NCBI GenBank assembly: GCA_030560485.1
Contig: JAKTTS010000056.1
Coordinates: 1 to 48,205 of the forward strand
Source: Ascoidea tarda (nom. inval.)
Lineage: Eukaryota > Ascomycota > Saccharomycetes > Ascoideales > Ascoideaceae
Length of the DNA stretch: 48,205 nucleotides
Direction of reading: 5' to 3'
Positions 36,472 through 45,037 of the stretch are shown one piece after another; the first letter of the stretch is position 1; the number at the start of each line of letters is the position of its first letter. The notes under the pieces are model-generated. The model ran no database searches, was not told the origin of the DNA, and saw nothing but the letters and a program-made list of their open reading frames with translations. The position numbers and the translations under genes are program-made.

Positions 36472-39156
36472 TTACATCTTGATAGCTTCCTCGTAATCTG
36501 GAGGAGGCCCAAGATATTGACATTTTCCTTTATCATCGAAATCAGTTTGTTCATCAGTCACGAAAACTTTACCTTCCGCTTTGGCAATTTCATTAGTCGA
36601 TAAACCCATTGGATCTTTTGGAATCCAAATCCTTGGAGCTTCATCTCTAATAACAGGATCAAGGTAAGCTTCAGACAGGTTGCTATAGATAACAGGATTA
36701 TTCAAGTAATTTGGTAAAATTGATCTGACATAATTTAACGTTAAGAATTTTCTTGGATGGAAGAAATTGACGATAGTAGATTTGAAAGATCCTTTAGAAT
36801 GTTTTTGCGTTGTAGAGGTTTCGTAATCTGGAACTGAATTGATGGGCAACTTTGTGTTATTCTCATTTTCATCGACTGGAGGAACTGGTAGAGAAGTGGG
36901 CTCTTTGTCATAAGGATAAGCGTCTGGAGCAGCAGAGGTGGAGGCAACGTTTTCATCAATGATGGAAACTGAATTTTTATCGGAATTATCAATCCAGAAA
37001 GATCTACCAGTTTCTTTAATTTCTTTCAAACCTTGATCTTTAGGGTTATAAGTATAGTGTGGGTTACCTTGAGCTTGATAAAGTGCACTAAGTGGAACTT
37101 GATCGAATAAAGGAATAAACTTATATTTAAAGTACAAGTGAGAAGCAACAGTAGCGGCTAGTAAAATGGATTCTAATGCAACAGAAGCCCAACCTTTGTT
37201 AAATATAAACAAACCAATTAAACAGACTTCAGCCAAGTACAATGCAACAAAGATTTGGAAAAGAGCCTTTGGATAATGTCTGCCTCTTGAGTCAATCGAG
37301 TGATCCATTACATAGGTTAAATTGTAGAGGTATGCAACATAGATTAAGAGGAAACAAACGGCAGAAAAAGCAATGACAATTGGACTAATGATGGAGTAAC
37401 AAATACCAATGACACCTAGTAAAGCGTAAGGAGGCAAGATGACACCCCAGCTTGGTTTTGATAAGCTATTGAATCTTGACCATTTCTTTCTTGGAGTATT
37501 ATCCAAGAGTCTGCCCAAGATCTTTGATAAAATTAGAGCAACCACTTGAAATAAAGCACCACCTGGAATTGTTAGACCTTGCAATAGGATATAACAAATG
37601 TAAAAGTTGGCAGCCTTTGGCAAGTTTGAAGCAAGTAAAGTTAAAGCAGAATCAGGTTGATCAATGATCTTGGTAACAACAGAAGTTGCGGCGGAAGCCA
37701 TGGTTGTAATCAAAAAAACTTGAATGACTTGGAAAGCGTAGTACCAGTCATGGCACCATAAGTCAATTTCTTGATAGGTTAATAAACCACCAAATTTACC
37801 GAGAGCTTTAATAAAAGGAGGAACTAGAGACATTAAAATGGCTAGCATGATGGTTGGTAGCAAGGCAGTAATTAGACCTAGTAGTACGGTTGGTAAGTTA
37901 TTGATAAACTCCAAGAAAGGAACTTTATCGATCAAGTAGTTGATATTTGAAATGGCACCCACAACAGCAACAGGAATGGCCCAGAAGATAATCATTGCAG
38001 TTAAAACAGATTTAGCAATTAATTTTTTAATTCTTCTTTGGTGTTGAGTTAGAGACAAGTTTTCCCAAATGATGTCGTCAGGAGGAGTATTGATGATGAA
38101 TTTGGAACCACTTTTTTTAAAGGATTTGTGATATGGTAAAGCTTGAAGGGCTCTTTGGGCTTCAATTTGATCGGGAAACTGAATGAATACAGAGCCTACT
38201 TTTTCGTTATCGAGGTAATTTTGCCGATCTTGTTCAATTTCTTGGTTTAATTCAGCAATGTGACTGATGGAGTAGTCAATTGTGTCAACTTTTTTGCCAA
38301 TGATTGGTTTTAGTTTGTGAGTTGGTCTCTTTTTATCTGGGATGTAAGAAGATAATTGGTCTTCGGGAGTTGGTAATTCTTTTTCTTTTTTGATTGCCTT
38401 TTGACGAATTTTCATTGATTTGTTGATGACTTTATTTAAAGTGGCTTCATATTTTGAAGCGTATTTGGATCTTTCGTCAATTTTCTTTTGTAAAAGTTTG
38501 TAGTTTCTAGCAAAGGAAAAAGTTGTTGCATTTGGAAACAAACTTTTTAGGCTTGATTCATTGTTGTATTCCTTTGGTAAGGAGGTGATTAATAGAGATC
38601 TGGAAGAGACCAAAGAGTTGATGTAGGGTGTCGCTTGAAAGGAGTGTCTAAAAGAGACGTAGTAGAACAATTCTCTGTAGATTGAGTAGATGATCAAACC
38701 AAAGAATATCCAGGAGAGGAAGACGTGGGCAAATGTTCTGTTTTTGTTTTTGATGTTTGCATAACTGATAATATCAAAACCTTCCAAGTTGTAACCATTT
38801 GTGGCATTCACAGGAAGCAAGATTGGAAGGACGATAAAGCAACCAATAAAACAGGTGGAGCCAATTAAAAACAAGTATCGCAAAAAAAAGAAGCCATCAA
38901 TACCCGTTTGCTGGATAATCCAGGATTGCGACTTGGATAGTAGGTGGTTCAACCAGCCAAAGTAACCAGAGGGGGTCTCATCAGGCTGCTTTTCGGTTGG
39001 AACAGTTGGAACAATTCTTCGTGGTTGATAGACTCTTGGTTCCTTGGGTCTCAACAAGATAAAACAAGTGATGAAGATCAAGAAAATGATTCCATTTAGA
39101 ATCAAAGCAGATATGAAAGCAGAGACAGAAGAACTGGTCTGAGATGCATCGGCCAT
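36472..39156 (-). CDS. RSN1: CSC1/OSCA/TMEM63-family channel, RSN1-like
   Basis: 894 residues from ATG 39156-39154; five extra residues upstream would need a TTG start. Domain order: an extracytosolic N-terminus with a first helix (LNGIIFLIFITCFILLRP), the late-exocytosis RSN1_TM region with two more helices, then a cytosolic PHM7_cyt domain (SLLITSLPKEY, VGSVFIQFPDQIEAQRALQA). The RSN1_7TM pore block follows (ANFYICYILLQGLTIPGGAL, FNSLSKPSWGVILPPYALLG). The PHM7_ext tail has PRIWIPKDPMGLS. The protein ends GPPPDYEEAIKM, a PPxY motif fit to bind the WW domains of Rsp5. The family forms mechanically or osmotically gated cation channels. S. cerevisiae Rsn1 (953 residues) is the closest by wording, so the symbol is a family-level choice among RSN1, PHM7 and CSC1. 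Confidence 0.8.
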   Translation of the reverse strand: MADASQTSSSVSAFISALILNGIIFLIFITCFILLRPKEPRVYQPRRIVPTVPTEKQPDETPSGYFGWLNHLLSKSQSWIIQQTGIDGFFFLRYLFLIGSTCFIGCFIVLPILLPVNATNGYNLEGFDIISYANIKNKNRTFAHVFLSWIFFGLIIYSIYRELFYYVSFRHSFQATPYINSLVSSRSLLITSLPKEYNNESSLKSLFPNATTFSFARNYKLLQKKIDERSKYASKYEATLNKVINKSMKIRQKAIKKEKELPTPEDQLSSYIPDKKRPTHKLKPIIGKKVDTIDYSISHIAELNQEIEQDRQNYLDNEKVGSVFIQFPDQIEAQRALQALPYHKSFKKSGSKFIINTPPDDIIWENLSLTQHQRRIKKLIAKSVLTAMIIFWAIPVAVVGAISNINYLIDKVPFLEFINNLPTVLLGLITALLPTIMLAILMSLVPPFIKALGKFGGLLTYQEIDLWCHDWYYAFQVIQVFLITTMASAATSVVTKIIDQPDSALTLLASNLPKAANFYICYILLQGLTIPGGALFQVVALILSKILGRLLDNTPRKKWSRFNSLSKPSWGVILPPYALLGVIGICYSIISPIVIAFSAVCFLLIYVAYLYNLTYVMDHSIDSRGRHYPKALFQIFVALYLAEVCLIGLFIFNKGWASVALESILLAATVASHLYFKYKFIPLFDQVPLSALYQAQGNPHYTYNPKDQGLKEIKETGRSFWIDNSDKNSVSIIDENVASTSAAPDAYPYDKEPTSLPVPPVDENENNTKLPINSVPDYETSTTQKHSKGSFKSTIVNFFHPRKFLTLNYVRSILPNYLNNPVIYSNLSEAYLDPVIRDEAPRIWIPKDPMGLSTNEIAKAEGKVFVTDEQTDFDDKGKCQYLGPPPDYEEAIKM

Positions 39157-39770
39157 CTTTCGGAAGATCAATCAGTGAATGGAGACTGTGGAACAGATCA
39201 ATGGACAAATGTGCAGCACAAAATGGCGATTCAGAAACTAATAATAAGATGGGTAAGCAGTAGAAAACAGAAATCTAGTGGAATTGAGAAGGCAAGAAAA
39301 GAAAAAGATTTATATATATACAAAAATAGATTATAACCAGAAAAACCAGCAAGGATAAAACGACAGACGAGAGAATTGAAACCAAAACACCAGCTGCAAG
39401 CAATCGGCAAAGAACGCATTCATACGCAGATCAATTTCATATTTACGTCGCCATGCGCCTGATCCAGCATTGTGTGTGCGGTGGTACGCGCATACCAGAT
39501 GGGCGCAGGCAGCCGAGTCGAGCTCCCCTGCAAAAACGCAACGCTGCAGTGAACACAGCCATGACTATTCACGTGACTGTTTCATGTAGCGGTTCACGTG
39601 TGTGTTTGAGGCCAGCTGTGCGGACGCTGAGCAATTGCTGACTCAGCGACGAGTATTTCAACACGTAGGCTTTTGAATCAGTTTTGCACTGGGCGTATAT
39701 AACCTCTGTCTAATCGTTGTCTGATCTCCCAATCTCTGCTCTAAAACTGTCTGTTTCCCCTTGCTGCAAC
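39157..39770. promoter_or_regulatory. Divergent promoter, RSN1-like / SEC31
   Basis: The minus side has TTTATATATATAC near 39308-39320. The plus side is GC-rich from about 39430 with two CACGTG sites, then GTATATAA near 39695 about 75 bp from the SEC31 ATG. No other gene seen. Confidence 0.6.
39569..39600. promoter_or_regulatory. Paired CACGTG sites
   Basis: TCACGTGA at 39569-39576 (core 39570-39575) and CACGTG at 39595-39600, with core starts 25 bp apart. CACGTG is bound by Cbf1 and Tye7-type bHLH factors in yeasts. The pair lies about 95-125 bp upstream of the SEC31 TATA. Confidence 0.6.
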
Positions 39771-42700
39771 ATGGTCAAGCTCTTTGAGATCAACAGAACC
39801 GCCGCCTTTGCCTGGTCCAACAACAACTTGCCCTACTTGGCCTCGGGCACTGTTGCTGGAGCCATCGATCTTGACTTCAATTCTTCCTCCAAACTAGAGA
39901 TCTGGGACCCATTTCAAATATCCAACAACGACGACAACCAGCCAGTGGTTTCCTTGAACATAGACTCCAAGGTCTATGCATTGGATTGGAGCAAGCCCTT
40001 TGACGACTACTCTTTGGGGTTGCTAGCTGGTGCTCTCGAAAATGGATCTGTCGAATTCTGGAACCCATTGGACTTGATAAACAACAATACCGATCTCACC
40101 AACGATTTCAGTGACGATGCCAATCTCAATGCCAACCAATCAATATTTTCTGGTAAAAAACACACCTCCTCTGTCAAATCCTTAAAATTCAATCCCATCC
40201 AAACAAACCTATTAGCTTCCGCCGGTTTGAAGGGCGAGTTTTTCATTTGGGATTCAAACAAATTTGGTAACCCAATTGTTCCTGGGCAGCCAATGAACCC
40301 CATTGACGAAATCAACTCAATTGACTGGAACAATAACCAATCTCACATCTTAGCTACTGCTGGTAATACTGGTTACACTTCCATTTGGGACTTGAAACAT
40401 AAAAAGGAAATAATACATTTGAACTACACCTCAACCAACACCAATAACAATAACACAAGCATCATCAATAACAGAGCAAACTTGTCTCTAGTTAAATGGC
40501 ATCCATCTATCTCTACGAAATTAATCACTGCTTCAGATTCAGACTATTTACCTGTAATTCTATCATGGGGTCTTAGAAATACAAAGGAACCTCTACTAGT
40601 CCTAAATGGCCATAAAAAGGGCATCTTATCCATCGACTGGTGCAAAAGTGATGAAAACTTACTTTTATCTTCTTCAAAGGATAATTCTTCCTTTTTATGG
40701 AACCCAATTACCGGCGAAAGACTAGTCGAATATCCTTCAACAACGAACTGGCCATTTGACGTTAAATTCTCCCCAAAAAACCCAGACTATTTTGCTACCG
40801 CATCATTTGACAACAAAATCGTCATACAATCTTTGCAAGACACAACTCCAGCCTCTTTAAACAAATCAACAGATCAAAAAGAAGACGAGTTTTGGTCTCA
40901 AATCTCATCCGATAATACAATTCAAAATCCACTAACCCTAATCAACCAAGCTCCAAAATGGTACTCAATTAAAAACCCAACAATCGTCAAATTTTCTGAT
41001 GGTGGTAAACTAATTACAATCAAAAATAATCTCAACAATAACTCAAACTCTTCAACCATCAAAATCTCAAATTACAACCCCTACAATTCAAAGTTATTAG
41101 AAAACTCAGTTGATTTACTAAAAACCTCTCTATCTTCTAACTTTCCCTTTGAAAAACTCATAGAAAAACTATCCACCCAATCTCATAATAACTCCGACTA
41201 CAGTCTATTGGCCGAATTGATCAATTCAAACAAAAAAGATCTAATCAAAGATCATTTCAAATACACTGATCAATCTAAACCAATCCAAATACTCCAAGAT
41301 CAGCCTTCTCAACACACTCAAAACATTGAAGACACAATTGCTAAAGACTCTGACGATTTCTTTTCAAATTTTAAGCCAGGTTCAGAGTCAAAACCAACTT
41401 CTCAAGATGACGATTCATTTTTTAATAAGATTAACGACAATCTGCCTTATATTCCTCAGGGCAATTTCAAAATCATTGACCCAGAAGAATCTAATGATAA
41501 CCAAATTTTGAAAAAAGCCATCATCTTGGGAAATCTAGAAAGTGCTGTCAATATCCTTATTTCTCAAAATAAATTAAATGAAGCATTTTTACTAGCAATC
41601 AATTCGAACTCTAAATCTTTATTACAGAGAGTCAAAAATGAGTATTTCAAGAAAAACTCTGATAGTCCATTATCAAGATTATTATATAACATTGATTCCG
41701 AATCAAAAGACTCAATTGATGATTTAATTACCAACGGTGACCTATCAAATTGGGTAGATATTTCATTGGCAGTATCAACGTATGTCAAAGACAATGCCCA
41801 ATATAATACTGTCATGTCTGAATTAGGTGATAGATTATTGAGCAGCAAAATTTCAGACAGCTTTAGAGATGATGCAATCTTATGTTTCTTATCTAGTGGC
41901 TCATTGGACAAAATCTCCAAGATTTGGTTAAGTGAAATTGAATCTCTTGAACAAGAAATTCTTGAAACTGCAGGACTCACTTCCGATGAAATTAAGTCGC
42001 CATCTGATGCATATTTCAAATCACTAAACTCCTTTATTGCAAAAGTTCTAACTTTTAGAAAATATATTGATGAAACTTATAGAATTAATGATGGACTAGT
42101 AGTTAGTATCTTTTTAAAGTTCCTGAGATTACTACTCAATATTGGGCAAGTGGAATTGACTGATAAAATATTATCTTTTTTACCAAATGATTCTAAAGAT
42201 GTTAAAACTGAAAAAGACAGAGTTGGGGTTTTATTAAACAAAAATAATAATAACAATAACAATAACAATAATGTTCACTCCAATGTAAATAAACAAAATG
42301 TTAACAAAAGTTCATCTACTAAAAAGAGAGCTGGAGGTTATAATACAGGCGTTAATAAATACGGTCCATCATATGGTTCCTCAGCCTCAAATCCACAAAA
42401 TTACAACAAAGCTCCTGGACTAACTACCCCATCAAATACTAGAGCCAATCTTTATCTTTCAGGTCCAAGTTTTAATTCCAATTCTAATTCTAATTCTAAT
42501 CCTAATCCTAATTCTAATCCTAATATTAACCCTTCAGCTAATTTTAATAACAATCCAGCAGGTAATTTCAATGTAAGCTCCAACCCATATGCGCCAGCAA
42601 ATACAGCATCAAGTCCATATAAACCACCAAGTCGTATCAACTCATATGGAGGATTAAACAGTATAAATGAAAGGGGAAGTGTAAATATTTCAAGTTCTGG

Positions 42701-43970
42701 ATTACCACCACCACCAACAAGTTCAAAAAACAATAGTAAGGTGAAAAAAGATAAAGGATGGAATGATATACCAGATATGTTTCCCTCAGCAATCTCATCA
42801 AGAGCGTTTGCTCCAGCTCAACAAGTCAATATTCAGTCTCAATATCCTCCAAATAATAATACAGCACATGCTCCACCTCCAGGTATTGGGCGTAAATCTT
42901 CATTTTCAACAATGGGTATGACAAATAACGTTGCACCACCACCTAGAACAAGAAGCCGCAATGATAGTAAACCTCCGTCAAGAGTCCTTTCACCAGTGGG
43001 CAATAATAGATATGCACCACAAGTAAATCCTAATAGCGGTGTGAACAACAATAATTATGGTTTCAATTCATTTGGAGGGGATAATTTTAATAATGGGGGA
43101 TTAACATCATCACCCTCATTTAATAAGACACCTCTTCAACCGCCAAAGAATCCATATGCACCAAGTGGACCAATCAACCAACCTAATCAAGCACCATATA
43201 ATCCAAATTTCAATGTTAATAATATTCATAATAATAATGCTAGTGGACGTTCAACGCCTAATCCATATGCACCAGGTGCTAGTAGTAACTACCAACTAAG
43301 TGCAGGTGGCAACTACCAAAATGAAGCAGGAGGACAATATGGCAGTAGGCCAGGATATAATCAGCCATTGGGAAGTAGTAATGCTTATGCACCACATGGC
43401 AATCAACCAGCTGATTTTCCTCCACCAAAGATTCCATCACATATGAGAAATAAATCGGTGGTTCCTTCGCTTCCACCAATTAATAATGCAATTGTGACAC
43501 CAGTGGGAGGAACTGCTTTGAATTCAATTGTTGCTCAACAAGAAGCTGAAGAAAGAAGACAAAATCAAGAAGGCGAATTGCAACAAGAATACAAAGACAA
43601 TAAAAAGCAGAGCTATCCAAAGGGAGACAGGAGTCATATACCAGACCGATTAAGGCCAATCTATGAGGAATTGTACAGTGGGGTAAAGCAATGTGAACCA
43701 ATTGTTCCTCCAGACTATACAAGAAAATTCAATACAAATGTGAAAAAATTGAATATACTATTTGACTTGTTAAACAATGATCTGTTGGACGATAACCACT
43801 TGGAGAATGCATTGTTAACAATAGCGGAAGCAGTTAAAAACAGAGATTTTGAAAAGGCCAAGACAATTGCTTTGGAACTTGCGGCTGCTGATACATCGCA
43901 AAATAGCAAATGGTTGATGGCTATCAATAAATTCACAACAATCTGGCAAGTACTTGCCAGCAGTGAATAG
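39771..43970 (+). CDS. SEC31: COPII outer-coat subunit Sec31
   Basis: 1399 residues from ATG 39771; the frame extends upstream only to a TTG. The start MVKLFEINRTAAFAWS matches Sec31 of other yeasts. Residues 1 to about 340 are WD40 repeats (SVEFWNPLDL, LLASAGLKGEFFIWDSNKFG, ILATAGNTGYTSIWDLKHKK). An alpha-solenoid follows (ALEKAIILGNLESAVNIL-like). Residues about 830-1270 are a Pro/Asn/Ser-rich linker with poly-Asn (near 42240-42275) and NPYAP repeats, the part that contacts Sec23. The C-terminal helical domain (PDRLRPIYEELYSGVKQCEP through KWLMAINKFTTIW) is the SRA1-like end. Sec31 and Sec13 form the outer cage of ER-to-Golgi vesicles. CTG at the NNDLLDD site aligns with Leu in S. cerevisiae Sec31. 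Confidence 0.95.
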   Translation: MVKLFEINRTAAFAWSNNNLPYLASGTVAGAIDLDFNSSSKLEIWDPFQISNNDDNQPVVSLNIDSKVYALDWSKPFDDYSLGLLAGALENGSVEFWNPLDLINNNTDLTNDFSDDANLNANQSIFSGKKHTSSVKSLKFNPIQTNLLASAGLKGEFFIWDSNKFGNPIVPGQPMNPIDEINSIDWNNNQSHILATAGNTGYTSIWDLKHKKEIIHLNYTSTNTNNNNTSIINNRANLSLVKWHPSISTKLITASDSDYLPVILSWGLRNTKEPLLVLNGHKKGILSIDWCKSDENLLLSSSKDNSSFLWNPITGERLVEYPSTTNWPFDVKFSPKNPDYFATASFDNKIVIQSLQDTTPASLNKSTDQKEDEFWSQISSDNTIQNPLTLINQAPKWYSIKNPTIVKFSDGGKLITIKNNLNNNSNSSTIKISNYNPYNSKLLENSVDLLKTSLSSNFPFEKLIEKLSTQSHNNSDYSLLAELINSNKKDLIKDHFKYTDQSKPIQILQDQPSQHTQNIEDTIAKDSDDFFSNFKPGSESKPTSQDDDSFFNKINDNLPYIPQGNFKIIDPEESNDNQILKKAIILGNLESAVNILISQNKLNEAFLLAINSNSKSLLQRVKNEYFKKNSDSPLSRLLYNIDSESKDSIDDLITNGDLSNWVDISLAVSTYVKDNAQYNTVMSELGDRLLSSKISDSFRDDAILCFLSSGSLDKISKIWLSEIESLEQEILETAGLTSDEIKSPSDAYFKSLNSFIAKVLTFRKYIDETYRINDGLVVSIFLKFLRLLLNIGQVELTDKILSFLPNDSKDVKTEKDRVGVLLNKNNNNNNNNNNVHSNVNKQNVNKSSSTKKRAGGYNTGVNKYGPSYGSSASNPQNYNKAPGLTTPSNTRANLYLSGPSFNSNSNSNSNPNPNSNPNINPSANFNNNPAGNFNVSSNPYAPANTASSPYKPPSRINSYGGLNSINERGSVNISSSGLPPPPTSSKNNSKVKKDKGWNDIPDMFPSAISSRAFAPAQQVNIQSQYPPNNNTAHAPPPGIGRKSSFSTMGMTNNVAPPPRTRSRNDSKPPSRVLSPVGNNRYAPQVNPNSGVNNNNYGFNSFGGDNFNNGGLTSSPSFNKTPLQPPKNPYAPSGPINQPNQAPYNPNFNVNNIHNNNASGRSTPNPYAPGASSNYQLSAGGNYQNEAGGQYGSRPGYNQPLGSSNAYAPHGNQPADFPPPKIPSHMRNKSVVPSLPPINNAIVTPVGGTALNSIVAQQEAEERRQNQEGELQQEYKDNKKQSYPKGDRSHIPDRLRPIYEELYSGVKQCEPIVPPDYTRKFNTNVKKLNILFDLLNNDLLDDNHLENALLTIAEAVKNRDFEKAKTIALELAAADTSQNSKWLMAINKFTTIWQVLASSE

Positions 43971-45037
43971 CTGACTCAATTTTTGAAGTACTGAGTTATT
44001 TTTGTGTCCACTCTCATACTTTCATTTTTGTTTTGTTTTGTTTAAATTTATATTTTGATTTAATACATTTTGACCCAAAAACAAGTTTCTAATTGTCTGC
44101 AGAGTCTATTGGTGCAACCCAAAGGAGTAAGCACAGGCAGCAGCCTCGGCTAAAAAGGCATCTGTAGAACTAGAAAAGCCTGAAAGAAACTGCTCAACAA
44201 GAAGTACTCAATAGCACTCGAGGCACTGACCTTTTATCTTGAGCTGTTGTTTTTGGTGCCCGTGGTTCAGTAAGATCAAAGTGAAATGGATAACTCTGCA
44301 GCTTCAAATGGCTATCCCATCAATTTCAACGAGAACTACGCTTGCTACAACCTCCACTACAACCTGGAGCACCACCATCGCCACTCTGGTGACAATGCTG
44401 CTGCTGACGACAAGTGGAAGTGTAATATCAGCAAAAACCAACTGGCATACCACCATTTGCACTTCTGCTTTCAAAACAACAAAGACTATCGAAGCTACCT
44501 ACGGTACCAAAGACGCCATTCAGGCCCACGACACAGATGGACCATCGTCAAGCAATTTTTTCAACGTTCATGTAAAAGTGACATGTCTCAAATAGGAAGA
44601 TGGAAATGTTGTAAATACTCCAGTTTCTGGCCCAATCTCGTTGATTTCACTGACCATTTGGACGAGAACAGGCATTGTGCAAACAACAAGACCAGCAGAT
44701 TCAACACATACATTATACTCAAAGGCTCCAGCACCAGCTTATTGAAGTACCCACTCCCATTACAGCTCTTCGCTCACTTTGCCTGATCTGAAATCAAACG
44801 GGTTTGTTAACCAGGAATAGCCCAAGTGCTTGATAACAGAGGACTTTTCCACGAATGGCTTTTATGGGGCAGCCTTGGTTCTGAGTGGCCTCACTGACTC
44901 CAGCAATCATAGAAACGCTGCTGAAATAACTGCTCCAAAGAACAAACAACTGCTGCAGCAGAAGTAGCAACACACTGAGCTCTTCCACTTCACAGAGCAC
45001 ATATTGACCACATCCACTGTTACTAAAACTGCCAATC
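43971..45037. other. GC-richer interval between SEC31 and LEC1
   Basis: After about 44090 the base composition is clearly less AT-rich than the flanks. It contains the zinc-finger fragment at 44286-44786 and further open stretches in other frames up to about 44965. The last 200 bp must also carry the LEC1 promoter; no strong TATA box was seen. Confidence 0.5.
44286..44786 (+). pseudogene. Zinc-finger gene fragment, paralogue of the 25.6-kb gene
   Basis: Open for 166 codons from ATG 44286. Residues about 102-128 (IGRWKCCKYSSFWPNLVDFT, then DHLDENRH) resemble IGGWKCSKCSSTFNYLIDYI, then SHLDKTKY, of the zinc-finger protein at 25579-26577. They share IG, WKC, K, SS, L, D and HLD at the same spacing. 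The second Cys of the C-x2-C pair is Tyr here, and neither of the two later fingers is present. The upstream part is rich in His, Asn and Tyr and shows no other match. Downstream of the stop, another frame carries Ser/Asn-rich text that might be the lost tail. I read it as a decayed or diverged paralogue; a short functional protein cannot be excluded. Confidence 0.45.

Noticed and set aside
36324-36554. 76-codon frame at the RSN1-like 3' end
   Set aside because: It consists mostly of the translated (TAAAA)n repeat plus a shadow of the channel gene.
44239-44595. Thr/Ser-rich frame overlapping the zinc-finger fragment
   Set aside because: It is an alternative frame of the same DNA. Only the 44286 frame contains the WKC-HLD match.
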